Shown piece by piece: positions 7,101-14,629 of a DNA stretch of 33,959 bases. The translations under genes and the position numbers were made by a program. The stretch is from the IMG/VR virus record IMGVR_UViG_3300003690_000049, positions 1 through 33,959 of that record; one strand, 5' to 3'. Position 1 is the stretch's first letter; each line of letters starts with the position of its first letter. Below the pieces are notes generated by a model, which was not told the origin of the DNA, made no database searches, and saw only the letters and a program-made list of their open reading frames with translations. Origin of the DNA: a virus.

Positions 7101-9401
7101 TTGTGCCTCGGCTGACTGCTGGGCGGCTTGGGCTTGGCGTTGCGCGGTGCGCTCGGCTTCTTCGGCAGCGCGGCGTGATTCGGCGGCGGCTTCCTGCTGG
7201 GCTTTGCGCTGGTCTTTCAGCGCTTCATCCTGCACCGACAGAAACACGCTATAGCCGCGCATGATGTTGTTCACATCATCGCCCATGCCATCTAGTGCTC
7301 GGCTAGCCGCGCCCATGGCTGAGCCACCATCACGGGTGGCGGCGATGCTTTCGCGTAGGCGGTCGTTGTATTTCTTCCACGCATCCAGGGTGGTGGCTGA
7401 GGGCGCGCCACCGTTGACGGCTTGGCCGCTATTCTCGGCACCTTGGGCCACATCGTTAAACGCTGTTTCAAGCGTTTGCAGCAGCCCGCCCAGCTCTTCT
7501 ACCGTAATGCTGCCTTCGCTGTACTCTGCCGCCCATAGGCGAATTTGACGCAGCGCGCTATCGGGAACGCCTAGTTGATCCTGCAAGCCATTCAGCAGCT
7601 CATCTAGGCTTTTCGCGCCGCTCTCTACCGCCTCAAATCCGGCATTCACTTCATCAAAAAACGCACGCGCTTCGGCACCGCTAGTGCCGTCAAAGCCAAT
7701 GCTTAAAATCTCTTCGCGGATTTTAGACAGGGCGCTACGGGTTTTTTCGACTTCCTCTTGGTAGCGGTCGCCCCACTTGATCATGGCCGCCCGCTGGCTT
7801 TCCACGCTCAGCTCTTTAAAGTCCGCAATCACTGTTTCAAGCGGGGCGTTCATATCGGTTAGCGAGCTGCTAACGTCGTCGCTGCTATCGCGGAACAGGA
7901 AAAACGCCGTAGCGGCCAGCGTGGCCACGCCAAGGGGGCCACCCACTAACGCCATTGCACCAGCCGCGCCACGGCTAACCGCCGTTAGCGTGCGCTGGGC
8001 AGCCGTGTTCGCGGCCACCGCTGCCGTGTTGGCTGTCGCGGCGGCAGTGGTGGCGGTGGTGGCCCGCGCCAGATCCACCTTGGCAGCGGATAGCGTGCGG
8101 GCACTGGCGGCGCTTTGCACTTCGGCAGCGTTCAAGGCGCGCTGGGCAGCGGCAGACTGAGTAGTTAACGCCATTTCAGTACGGCGAATTTCCGCTAACC
8201 GCGTGAGCGATTGCTGCCGCCCGGTCGCGCTAATCTGTGCTTGCAGGCGCTGGGTTTCCAGCACGCGCTCTGCGGCCATTTGCTGCTGTGTGAGCTGAAT
8301 AGAGCGCAGCTGAGAAGCCGCCTGCACCTGCGCTGCCTGCGCACGCTGTGCCGCATTCGCGGCGCTGTTCAATGCCGCGACGCGCTCAGCCTCGGCACGG
8401 CGGGCCGTGGCCAGCGCCGCCCCGGCTTCACGCTCGGCGGTAATGCCTGCTTGAATGGCTACGGCGCGGTCTGCCTGCACTTTTTTGATGCTGGCCAACG
8501 CAGAAGCGCCAAGAGCGTTTACCAGCCTTACGCCCAAAACAGTGCTTAACAACACCGCGCCATTGGCAACAGATCCCACAACTTCTTCAATGCCGCCATA
8601 GGCGGAAACTACCGTTACAGCACTTTCAGATAACGACACCAGAGAGGGCGCAAGATCTACTGCAACGGTATTAGCAAAGCCAGACGCTATTGCATTTAAA
8701 TTGTTTAATGCCTGATTGGCCTCTTTAAGGCTCTCAATATCAGACTGAGAAACAGTAATTCCAAGTTGCTCAGCTAATAGAATTTGCTGTCGTAGAGCCT
8801 CAGCATTGTCATCTAAGAGGGGTATTAGCAGGCTGGCATCATTAGCCAGCGACTCCATGAAAAAGATTTTTTCGCCCTGAGTGGCAACGTCATCAAGAGC
8901 CTTGCCAATAGCCAGCAGCTGCTGGTCTGGGCTCATGCCCATTAGCTCATCAATGTTGAGGGTCAGGCGCTCAAAAAGGTCAGCAGCCTCACCCCCGCCA
9001 GTCGCGACAAAATCACCGATTTTTTCTGATACATCTTTGAAGATGTCGCCCATCTTCCCAGCGCCAAGGTTGACGCTTTGAGCTGCAAATTCCCACTGCT
9101 GCAGAGTTTGCAAGCTAACGCCAATGGATCGAGAAAGAGCATCTTGCTCGGCAATATTGCGGGTTTGGCTAATAGCCATAGTGGCCATAGCAGCCGCTGA
9201 AGCAGCAGTAAACGTAGCAAGGCGCTGAGCATGCACACCAACGCTTTCGTAGCTTGACGCCATTTCCTCACTTTGCCGCTGGGCGCGTTGCATTTCCTGC
9301 GTTAATTCTGCGTTGGCCTGCTCTAAATCACGGGTGGCCTTTACGCCACTAGAACTGTCGCCCTTAATAACAAACTCAGTGGTGTATTGCTTTGACGACA
9401 T
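4131..9401 (-). CDS. Tail tape measure protein (lambda gpH-like)
   Basis: 1756-residue protein, the longest in the window. It sets tail length and is threaded through the tail tube. The N-terminal half is helical and Ala/Gln-rich with long coiled coils (about residues 300-470), then a hydrophobic glycine/alanine segment (GAMALVGGPLGVATLAATAFFLF, near 480-505), more coiled coil at 700-900, and a C-terminal lambda-type region with many Ala-Ser repeats. With the usual 0.15 nm per residue the tail would be about 260 nm (inference). GAGGT precedes the ATG by about 9 nt. A terminator at 9428-9450 separates it from the upstream gene, so it needs read-through or another promoter. Confidence 0.93.
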   Translation of the reverse strand: MSSKQYTTEFVIKGDSSSGVKATRDLEQANAELTQEMQRAQRQSEEMASSYESVGVHAQRLATFTAASAAAMATMAISQTRNIAEQDALSRSIGVSLQTLQQWEFAAQSVNLGAGKMGDIFKDVSEKIGDFVATGGGEAADLFERLTLNIDELMGMSPDQQLLAIGKALDDVATQGEKIFFMESLANDASLLIPLLDDNAEALRQQILLAEQLGITVSQSDIESLKEANQALNNLNAIASGFANTVAVDLAPSLVSLSESAVTVVSAYGGIEEVVGSVANGAVLLSTVLGVRLVNALGASALASIKKVQADRAVAIQAGITAEREAGAALATARRAEAERVAALNSAANAAQRAQAAQVQAASQLRSIQLTQQQMAAERVLETQRLQAQISATGRQQSLTRLAEIRRTEMALTTQSAAAQRALNAAEVQSAASARTLSAAKVDLARATTATTAAATANTAAVAANTAAQRTLTAVSRGAAGAMALVGGPLGVATLAATAFFLFRDSSDDVSSSLTDMNAPLETVIADFKELSVESQRAAMIKWGDRYQEEVEKTRSALSKIREEILSIGFDGTSGAEARAFFDEVNAGFEAVESGAKSLDELLNGLQDQLGVPDSALRQIRLWAAEYSEGSITVEELGGLLQTLETAFNDVAQGAENSGQAVNGGAPSATTLDAWKKYNDRLRESIAATRDGGSAMGAASRALDGMGDDVNNIMRGYSVFLSVQDEALKDQRKAQQEAAAESRRAAEEAERTAQRQAQAAQQSAEAQAKALAGVQQEMDPLLADYAEYVERLAVLDRALAEGTISEEAYGEAVRWNAEQYQRAATGAEDYEKQSKSLISTYDSHNQKAQQLREALAQINQMYRAGEIDGDQYARMVGGVRDEMQQLALDADPAAQEMARAWEEASNRIDETFADAFAGAFDSFDDFTDQLLDGFKRLLAELAYQATLKPIVVQFTQQMGGALGIPGVGGQGGGGFNLGSIGSLKSGWDTVSGLWGAGSAASTAAAGYGAAGWAGSATGAYSGWAGSAAAGAAQAGGGLMGAASAAMPWVGKTAPKFELATVDSNTRGHGVFEDYGSGVVSRGAFGAVGFTDEGTARLEETFGGFENATAFLDSITAMDNALAAVAGSEQELDAMTEAVRAVRLNASDAAGIANQLATRTLAVVDVIDGDFSASLRGLGLNAEQITGRVVQAANAMQLLDSNSARLNLQFDASAAGAMRAADGMAQLMGGVGNLNASLGSFYDAFYTEEEKLRHLAEDLSSTFASMGRELPTTREGVRDVVESLELMGAAGQEQLATILQLNGPLAQYIAAMEEQRAAAVESGEAIDDNAESMRAMADIARERAGLERELLSLQGNTAELRRRELARLDPSNQALQSNIWALGDVQGAYQQVEKAVNAERQILENAYRATTASINANISTVQQAMQESAAVADTLSNSLDTLLNARRRESMASRRAAQDYLQSTLASGGLGDSAQLERALGVVSEPSEGLFSSFTDYQRDFYQTANVIASLEERAEAQVSVEEQSLKALENQLQAAERQYAREMESLDSMLVQQQLQIENELGQMAWLESINGSVLGVGEAIGGLQSAISSAISSAAASAASAAKAASEASRASAASSSGSGYRVVDNGDSATYFTPGGGSHTVQGSGAADLLRRTYANQLDGSHADGLWSVPFDGYRAELHRSETVLPAPAAQAFRDFAGSGGGGGEMLKAFQQLIKHVENLEKEVSELKSINKGTASHTSKIASTVDRMRRETME

Positions 9402-9427
9402 AGCGGCTTACCTCAAATTTCAGGCAT

Positions 9428-9450
9428 AAAAAACCCGCCAAGTGGCGGGC
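9428..9450 (-). terminator. Rho-independent terminator after the membrane-protein gene
   Basis: On the minus strand CCCGCC-ACTT-GGCGGG is followed by six T. It lies between the stop of the 219-residue membrane protein (9489) and the tape measure start (9401). Confidence 0.8.
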
Positions 9451-9488
9451 TGTTTGAATGTTTGCTGTGAAGGGCTAAAACATAAGGG

Positions 9489-10148
9489 TTACACCAACTG
9501 CAAAAGCGCCCCTCTAAGGGCTTCTATCCGGGCGTAGTCTGCGGGGTTAACCTGTTGCCCATTACCTGAACTGGCAATATGGCCCTTGATACGATCCACC
9601 ATAAACATCTTCATAGAGCCGCTTTTCAGGCACTGCGCTTTTAAAAACACACGGCCACCCTTAGTGCTTATACGTTGGATGCTCACATGCTGCTTTCGCG
9701 GGGCCGGGTCGCTTTGGCCTTGATAACTGAAAAACACCTCTACCGGCTGCTCTAAGTCGTCAGCCATCGGCTTAGCAATAGGCTTTGACGGCCTAGCCGC
9801 TGGCATCGGCTGGGCGGGCAGATCAGGCGGTGCAGGGTCTGATTTTTCAGCCTCTCTTTTCAGCTTTTCCTCTGCATTCACTTTCTCTAATTGCCGATGA
9901 ATATCGTCTTGATCAAAGCGCTTCTTCTTGCTCTGATTAGAGCTAAATACAGATAACCAAACGCCAAGCCCAACAATAGCCAGTGCGCCGAAAAAGACAC
10001 CTAAGACCTCAAGCCATCCATATAAGCTCACACCCAAAAGCAATAGAAAAAGCGCAAGAAAACCTGAAATAACCTTCATCACTCCAGGTAAAAGTTTGGT
10101 GGCATACAGCAGCACCACCAAGATTAGAAACAGCAGAAACACCACCAT
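9489..10148 (-). CDS. Membrane protein with cytoplasmic WYL-like domain; probable moron
   Basis: 219 residues. Three hydrophobic segments (about 2-17, 24-45, 46-68) are followed by a charged helix (70-100), a Pro/Ala-rich linker (100-125) and a small beta-rich domain (about 130-200) with VSIQRIS, VFLKAQCLKSG and MFMVDRIKG, which resembles the WYL ligand-binding pattern. It interrupts the lambda tail order between the chaperone and tape measure, and has its own downstream terminator, so it looks like a moron expressed from the prophage. Superinfection exclusion or another lysogenic function is a guess. A partial copy of the dispersed AACGCTAG element lies just upstream, and AGGGGG precedes the ATG. 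Confidence 0.6.
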   Translation of the reverse strand: MVVFLLFLILVVLLYATKLLPGVMKVISGFLALFLLLLGVSLYGWLEVLGVFFGALAIVGLGVWLSVFSSNQSKKKRFDQDDIHRQLEKVNAEEKLKREAEKSDPAPPDLPAQPMPAARPSKPIAKPMADDLEQPVEVFFSYQGQSDPAPRKQHVSIQRISTKGGRVFLKAQCLKSGSMKMFMVDRIKGHIASSGNGQQVNPADYARIEALRGALLQLV

Positions 10149-10154
10149 GACAGC

Positions 10155-10168
10155 CCCCTAGCGTTATT
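10155..10168 (-). repeat. Partial copy of the dispersed boundary element
   Basis: Minus strand AAATAACGCTAG, identical over 12 bp to the element at 30113, 7 bp before the start region of the membrane-protein gene. Together with weak TTGATA-like and AATAAC-like boxes upstream it may be part of a separate promoter for that gene. Confidence 0.4.
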
Positions 10169-10225
10169 TGTTGGCAGGTATCCAATATCAAATTAACGCA
10201 GTTAATGGGGCTTGGGTAGAGACCA

Positions 10226-10905
10226 TCACCGCCGCATCACCTCCAACGCCCCCGCTTCAATATGCTGGATTTTGCGCAGCGTGCCGCGCATATCCTCCAC
10301 GCCTAACATACGCAGGGTGCTTTCTAGCTGGGTGCGTTCGATGCCCATAGGCACGGGCTTGCCCATGGGCGGGGTCAGGTAGCGCCACTGGCTGGCACAA
10401 TCGCGGAATACATCAAACGCGGTGGCGTTACCCGGCCATATTACGATGCGTTCAGGCGTTTTATAACGCTCGGGGATGGTGATGCCCCAAGCGTCTACGT
10501 CGCTTTTCAGCTCGTTTTTCGTACCACCTTGAGCGCCCGCCCAAGCGCGCCCAAGGTCGTTTAGTTTTTTGCGGTTAACTCCGGCATGCCCTGCTGCACT
10601 TGGTTCCAGGCGCGCACGCAGCCCATCAGTACATAGGGGTCTTTCAGCAGCTTCTCTTTCAGCTCGTCGGTAACGTCCATCGGCTTGCCGTTTTTGTCGG
10701 CAAAGCCGCTAAGGCTTACTACGTCCTCTTTCACGTGGTCGAAGCCTTTAGCTTCGCCGCTCTGCTGCTTTTGATGCAGGGCGTCTTGCTCGTCTAAATC
10801 GCGCACGCGAATTTCTGCGGTGAACTCCTCCTCTTCGCGGCCTGGGCGCTTAATGGCAACGGTTTTAAATACAGTGGCAAGGCCAATCACAAATGCTGCA
10901 GCCAT
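10226..10905 (-). CDS. Tail assembly chaperone, long -1 frameshift product (gpGT-like)
   Basis: Fusion made when ribosomes slip back one base at A-AAA-AAC (10570-10564). The 114 codons of the short form are read, then the frame continues from CTA at 10564 for 112 codons to TGA at 10228-10226, giving about 226 residues. The downstream part has no start codon of its own. It contains VDAWGITIPERYKTPERIV, FDVFRDCASQWRYL and IERTQLESTLRMLGV, a DUF1799/gpT-like pattern with conserved Trp and Tyr residues. In lambda the G/GT ratio is essential for assembly of the tail tube around the tape measure. Its place just before the tape measure fits, apart from the inserted moron. Confidence 0.85.
10526..10570 (-). 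promoter_or_regulatory. Programmed -1 frameshift signal
   Basis: Slippery heptamer A-AAA-AAC at 10570-10564 in the zero frame, immediately followed by the TAA of the short form. After a 6-nt spacer (TAAACG) comes an 11-bp stem: ACCTTGGGCGC (10557-10547) pairs with GCGCTCAAGGT (10536-10526), with one G-T wobble and a 10-nt loop. Heptamer, spacer length and strong stem are all in the usual range for bacterial and phage -1 frameshifting. Confidence 0.9.
10561..10905 (-). CDS. Tail assembly chaperone, short form (gpG-like)
   Basis: 114 residues, soluble and charged, ending PELTAKN at the frameshift site. Unslipped product of the chaperone gene; it coats the tape measure during tail assembly and is not in the virion in lambda. 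The sequence has an early beta segment (FKTVAIKRPG) and helical middle (DLDEQDALHQKQQSGEA), and KDPYVLMGCVRAWNQVQQGMP near the end. It follows the major tail protein after a hairpin-rich gap, the normal position. Start ATG at 10905, with AGGAG-like sequence upstream. Confidence 0.85.
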   Translation of the reverse strand: MAAAFVIGLATVFKTVAIKRPGREEEEFTAEIRVRDLDEQDALHQKQQSGEAKGFDHVKEDVVSLSGFADKNGKPMDVTDELKEKLLKDPYVLMGCVRAWNQVQQGMPELTAKN

Positions 10906-10934
10906 GGGGTAATTCTCCTGGGGTTCAGTTTTGA

Positions 10935-10987
10935 AACGCTAGAAACGACGACGCCCGCATTTAGCGGGCGTGGCGTCGTTATTTTTT
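10935..10987. terminator. Strong intercistronic hairpin between major tail protein and chaperone
   Basis: AACGACG + ACGCCCGC (10944-10958) pairs with GCGGGCGT + CGTCGTT (10964-10980) with a GG bulge and a 5-nt loop. The long T-run (10982-10987) is on the plus strand, facing against gene direction; on the minus strand only TTT follows. It can stop antisense transcription and may partly attenuate or protect the late mRNA, lowering chaperone relative to tail-tube protein. AACGCTAG, the core of the dispersed element, abuts it at 10935-10942. A 13-bp imperfect direct repeat (aacttgtcacgct) lies beside it near 10995-11020. Confidence 0.55.
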
Positions 10988-11024
10988 AACGTGAACTTGT
11001 CACGCTAACTTGTCATGCTATGGG

Positions 11025-11987
11025 TTACTTGAAGTACAGCACCAACTCATCGTCACCGTCTAACGGCAAGAATCGGGCATCGCACTGGTAGTGGGTAATG
11101 CCGTCACTGTCCTGCTCGCTCATGCCCGTTAGCTGCACGTTGGGCGCTCGCACACCGACGATGTTGCCGGGCACCGTGCCATGCTCGAACGCCACCGGCC
11201 CGGTAGTAACCACTTGGTGCGATTCGATCTTGGCGAACACATCAAAATCACCAAGGCGCGGGGCTTGAAACGCCACCTGCCCGGTGGGCTGGCTGTCAGT
11301 GATATGCACGCCTTGGTAATTGGGCATATCGCGGAAAGTGACGGTGCTAGCCAGGTCAAAGCTAAAGTTTTGTCCGATAGCTTCATGGCCCTGCACGGTG
11401 AAGGTGGTGGTGTTCTGAAAATTCACCGGCACTTCGTCGGCTTGGTTCTCAACCGTCATCGTGATGGGTGAAACGGTAGTAGGCCGCTCATATAGCCCGG
11501 TCATGGTGAACGATAGCGTGGGCAACCCTGCCGACTGCCCTGCACCGGTGACCGTCCCGCGCACGCCTTTGATGCACTGCTGCTGGCCATCGTGCAGGTA
11601 GTAAATAGTGACGGAATCGCCTTCCTCACTGGTGCGGGTGTAGGTCACCTCGCCTGCGTCCAGGTCTTCCACTTCTTGCATCTGGCAGGCGCGCAATAGC
11701 AGGCCAAGCGCCGGGGCGGTGGCAGACGTAGCAATCACCGGGGCGGTACCGCTGCCGCTCCACGGCACGGTGAGCTGTAGCTGCGTGTTGGGGCCGGTGT
11801 TGATTTGTGCAAACCCGCCCAGTTCTGGGCGCATCCGGGTACGCTCTACCGTGTTGCCTTGGTAGGGCGTAGGGGTTAGCTCGGTTACCAGCATCAACAC
11901 GCCCTCTGAGATTGGGGGCGCGACGCCGTAGGTGGTTTCTAGGCACACCACGGCGGCTTTCTTACGCGTCAGTAGCGGCGTTGACAT
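11025..11987 (-). CDS. Major tail (tube) protein (lambda gpV position)
   Basis: 320 residues starting MSTPLLTRKK. I chose the ATG at 11987, since AAAGGTG lies 7 nt upstream, over a GTG three codons earlier. Phage tail-tube pattern: a short N-terminal TTYGVAPPI segment, then beta-rich sequence with ELTPTPYQGNTVERTRMRPELGG, repeated Thr/Val strands and a C-terminal Asp-rich strand ending DELVLYFK. The protein polymerises as hexameric rings around the tape measure. It lies between the gpU-like gene block and the frameshifted chaperone, as in lambda, and overlaps the small upstream gene by 26 bp. Confidence 0.82.
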   Translation of the reverse strand: MSTPLLTRKKAAVVCLETTYGVAPPISEGVLMLVTELTPTPYQGNTVERTRMRPELGGFAQINTGPNTQLQLTVPWSGSGTAPVIATSATAPALGLLLRACQMQEVEDLDAGEVTYTRTSEEGDSVTIYYLHDGQQQCIKGVRGTVTGAGQSAGLPTLSFTMTGLYERPTTVSPITMTVENQADEVPVNFQNTTTFTVQGHEAIGQNFSFDLASTVTFRDMPNYQGVHITDSQPTGQVAFQAPRLGDFDVFAKIESHQVVTTGPVAFEHGTVPGNIVGVRAPNVQLTGMSEQDSDGITHYQCDARFLPLDGDDELVLYFK

Positions 11988-12192
11988 CGCTATCACCTTT
12001 CACGGGGGCTTTGGTTTTCGCGCTGCTGGGTGCTACGGCAGGCGCGGCGGTGGGGGCTACGGCAGTGCGCTGGGCGTCTACCGTGCTGGGATGGGCATCG
12101 TGTGCGCCGTAGCGCTGCTGTTTGGCTGGCTCGCTCACGCGCTCCAGCTTGCCGTTTTGGCGGCGAAACTTGCCGCCCTGCTTTGTGGCCAT
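11962..12192 (-). CDS. Small basic phage protein of unknown function
   Basis: 76 residues from ATG 12192, which has a very good GGAGGAA ribosome site 2-3 nt before AT-rich spacer; an in-frame ATG five codons upstream lacks one. The N-terminus is basic (MATKQGGKFRRQNGKLERV) and the C-terminal half is a low-complexity Ala/Pro/Val/Thr linker (APTAAPAVAPSSAKTKAP). The 3' end overlaps the start of the tail-tube gene, suggesting coupling. I do not recognise a family. A role in tail-tube assembly is only suggested by position. Confidence 0.6.
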   Translation of the reverse strand: MATKQGGKFRRQNGKLERVSEPAKQQRYGAHDAHPSTVDAQRTAVAPTAAPAVAPSSAKTKAPVKGDSDVNAATDA

Positions 12193-12208
12193 ATTTCCTC
12201 CGGGCATT

Positions 12209-12230
12209 AAAAAACCCGCACGGTGGCGGG
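12209..12230 (-). terminator. Weak rho-independent terminator / attenuator
   Basis: Minus strand CCCGC-CACCGT-GCGGG followed by six T, between the tail terminator-like gene (stop 12244) and the small basic gene. A 5-bp GC stem is short, so partial termination is likely. Confidence 0.6.
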
Positions 12231-12243
12231 GCTTGGTGTGGGG

Positions 12244-12672
12244 TTAGATGGTGACGGTGCGCTGCCGCCCTGCGGTGAGGGCGTTAGGCGTGGTGAGCTT
12301 CCAGTATTCCCGCCACCACACGTAGCGCCCGCGTATCTCTACCATTTGCCCCGTGTGAAACGACATCACCCCGCTGCTGCCGGGGGGCTGCCAGCCAAAC
12401 AGGGCGTTGCGCACCTCTTGGCGTTGGGCGCGGAACACATCGCCGCTTTCGCAAATGATGAACACGCCGTAAACCTGCGTTGCGGCTTGCCGCTGGCTTA
12501 GCTCGTTGACGCCTTCGCCCGCATCCTCCGCTAGGTAGGGGTAGGCGGCGGGGGTTTCTGCGCTATAGTCGTCTACCGGCTCGCTGAACCACGCTTCGTC
12601 TACCGTGGCAAAACCAGGGCACAGCGCCCTAATGCGCTCTTCCAGCGCTGGGGTTATGTCGTAGTCCTGCAT
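12244..12672 (-). CDS. Tail terminator / completion protein (gpU position)
   Basis: 142 residues, acidic N-terminal half (ALEERIRALCPGFATVDEAW) and a beta-rich C-terminal half with QVYGVFIICESGDVFRAQR and YVWWREYWKLT. Size, fold pattern (helix then sheet) and place between the gpZ-like gene and the tail-tube gene fit the lambda gpU type, which caps the tail tube and joins it to the head. Family assignment rests mainly on position. A weak terminator follows directly. Confidence 0.55.
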   Translation of the reverse strand: MQDYDITPALEERIRALCPGFATVDEAWFSEPVDDYSAETPAAYPYLAEDAGEGVNELSQRQAATQVYGVFIICESGDVFRAQRQEVRNALFGWQPPGSSGVMSFHTGQMVEIRGRYVWWREYWKLTTPNALTAGRQRTVTI

Positions 12673-12679
12673 GGGTGCC

Positions 12680-13261
12680 TCACTTTTTCTGGCCTAGCAG
12701 GTAATCCATGCGCCCGCTGAACTGCCGGGGCAGATCCTCGCGCACCATTTCTTGCGCGCTGTTGATCACGCTTTCATGGGCCACCATGCCGGGGATTGAG
12801 GGGCCAAACTGTATGCGCGGGTCGCTGGCGTTATCCGCTTTATCGGCCCGGCGCAAAATGCGGCCCTTGGCGTACCAGCCACCCTTCACCAGTTGCCGCC
12901 CCGTGTCTTTACGCACCATGACGCTGGCACCACGCCGCCGGGTTTTGTACTGGTTACCCCGGCGGCTGGTGGCCACCACCACGCGGGCGCGGGTGGTGCG
13001 GGGCTTGAACTGATCCAGCGGCAAGCGCCGCCCCACGTACAGCAGCGAGCGCGACGCATCCCGCCGCGCTCGGTCGATCTTGAGGCGCTTTTTAATCTCC
13101 CCCGCCGTGATGTGGTAGTCGTCGCGCACTTCGCGTGAAATGAACGTCGCGGCTTTAGCCTGGGTGCGGTCTAACGCTTGGCTAAACGCCTTTTCCACCA
13201 GCTTGGGGTCATAGCGATTCTTGAGCGCCTGTAGCTGGTTAATGTCGTATTCGTAGCGCAT
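12680..13261 (-). CDS. Minor tail protein Z (gpZ-like)
   Basis: 193 residues, strongly basic. N-terminal AFSQALDRTQAKAATFISREVRDDYHITAGEIKKRL is characteristic of prophage minor tail protein Z, followed by an Arg-rich middle (RARRDASRSLLYVGRRLPLDQF, TRRRGASVMVRKDTG) and a C-terminal helix (SAQEMVREDLPRQFSGRMDYLL). In lambda gpZ is needed to finish the tail and pass DNA. The ATG overlaps the stop of the FII-like gene by one base, so translation is coupled. Confidence 0.75.
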   Translation of the reverse strand: MRYEYDINQLQALKNRYDPKLVEKAFSQALDRTQAKAATFISREVRDDYHITAGEIKKRLKIDRARRDASRSLLYVGRRLPLDQFKPRTTRARVVVATSRRGNQYKTRRRGASVMVRKDTGRQLVKGGWYAKGRILRRADKADNASDPRIQFGPSIPGMVAHESVINSAQEMVREDLPRQFSGRMDYLLGQKK

Positions 13262-13566
13262 TACACCACCTCGATACGCACAAACGCGCCGTCGTCCTCC
13301 ACCGGCCCGTTATAGCGCCAGCGCTTGCCGCTGACGGTGAACTCAGCGCGCCGATCTACATCGCCCACCATGGCCACCGGCAGCAGCAGGGTTTTCACCC
13401 TGCGGCCTAGGCCGTTCTCGTCGATCACTTCAAACTCGTTATCGAACTGATAGGGAACGTCGAGCACGTCCGGCCCGGTGCCGGGGTGGTAAGTGCAAAG
13501 GCCGTCGCTGAGGTGCTTCACAACCGCCTCATTGAGACGGTTGGCGTACTGGTCAAAGAAGGCCAT
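13261..13566 (-). CDS. Head-tail joining protein (lambda gpFII-like)
   Basis: 101 residues, mostly beta: VPYQFDNEFEVIDENGLG, TLLLPVAMVGDVDRRAEFTVSGKRWRYNGPVEDDGAFVRIEVV. Size, the ending pattern G..RV.GP..DD.G....E and position right after the capsid gene match the FII family (phage_attach), which forms the ring at the connector to which the tail binds. lambda FI has no visible counterpart between capsid and this gene. Confidence 0.7.
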   Translation of the reverse strand: MAFFDQYANRLNEAVVKHLSDGLCTYHPGTGPDVLDVPYQFDNEFEVIDENGLGRRVKTLLLPVAMVGDVDRRAEFTVSGKRWRYNGPVEDDGAFVRIEVV

Positions 13567-13576
13567 GGGGCACCCG

Positions 13577-14578
13577 TTAGACGGTCGCGCCAGACACCAG
13601 CTTGATACTGGCCTTGGGACGGGTGTTGAGGTGCGCCGGGTTAGACTGCGCCTCCAGCTCTACGCCTTTGCCGTGCGGCAAGCGCTCGGATGAGCTGTAA
13701 AACGGAAGACCCAGCGTGTTGACCGTATCGCCATAGTCACCCGGTGCGAAGCGGCTCAAGAAAAGCTCTTCGCTACCCATGGGGAACGCATAGGCTTCTT
13801 CATCATCGATGAACTTTGTCGTCCCTACGGTGCCCCGGTAACGCTCCCACATCAGACCGCCAAACGGGAACGCTTCGCGACCATCGGCGCGCAAACGAGA
13901 GCCGTTTTCCCAGCGTTCATAAGCCGTTTTGACCGCCTTGTGAGTGATGAACTTGCGCCAGAAATTCTTCCCACATAGCACCGTCGCACCATCGAAGAAC
14001 AAGTCCCCAAGCCCCTGCTCCATGGCTTCGAGAATATCCAGGCACTTGCCTTGCAGCTCAGTGGCGGCGGTGCCTAAATCCATGGGCACCACGGTCTGAG
14101 TCATTCCAAAGGCTTGGAACAGGTCATAAAGCACCGCGCCGTTGGCATCGATCACTTGCCCTTTCACAGCACCCACCCGATGGAACTCATGGGTCACGTC
14201 AATGCGGCGGGCCATCTTGGCCAAGCGGTTATTGATGACTACCTGCAGCTGTTCGGCGCTGTCTTGTGAGCCAAATGCACGCACGCCCTGCACTTCATCG
14301 GCCAGGATGGTAGCTCGCGTTGGCAGGTGCGCCGTCATAAAGGGCACGCCGGTACGCTTGGAGCCTGCCACGACTTGGCCAACGCCGCCGCGCGGCTTGT
14401 TTTCCACCAGCGCCAGCTTATCGCCGTCTTTCTCGATGACGACTTGTGTAGTGGTAATGCCTTGGGCGTCAAATACGCCCATCTCGCCAAGGCGGCGGGG
14501 GGCGTATTCCACTTCGTTAATGGATGCGGTTAGGGATTTAAGGCTAAACGCATCGCTTTCAAAAATACTTCCAGGCAT
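13577..14578 (-). CDS. Major capsid protein (lambda gpE family)
   Basis: 333 residues, within the size range of lambda gpE (341). N-terminus FESDAFSLKSLTASINEVEYAP and QGITTTQVVIEKDGDKLALVENKPRGG are family hallmarks, as is VLYDLFQAFGMTQ in the middle and ERLPHGKGVELEAQSNPAHLNTRPKASIKL at the end. HK97-fold shell protein, assembling with the decoration protein upstream. Clear start ATG 14578. Neighbouring D, C, B, W and A homologues confirm it. Confidence 0.93.
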   Translation of the reverse strand: MPGSIFESDAFSLKSLTASINEVEYAPRRLGEMGVFDAQGITTTQVVIEKDGDKLALVENKPRGGVGQVVAGSKRTGVPFMTAHLPTRATILADEVQGVRAFGSQDSAEQLQVVINNRLAKMARRIDVTHEFHRVGAVKGQVIDANGAVLYDLFQAFGMTQTVVPMDLGTAATELQGKCLDILEAMEQGLGDLFFDGATVLCGKNFWRKFITHKAVKTAYERWENGSRLRADGREAFPFGGLMWERYRGTVGTTKFIDDEEAYAFPMGSEELFLSRFAPGDYGDTVNTLGLPFYSSSERLPHGKGVELEAQSNPAHLNTRPKASIKLVSGATV

Positions 14579-14629
14579 GGTGTGCCTCTCTCAATAAGGG
14601 GTGTACAGGTGGTTTAGCAGTGCGTGGCG

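Noticed and set aside
7777-8160. Plus-strand open frames inside the tape measure gene
   Set aside because: They mirror Ala/Gln-rich coding sequence of the opposite strand and lack ribosome sites or neighbours.
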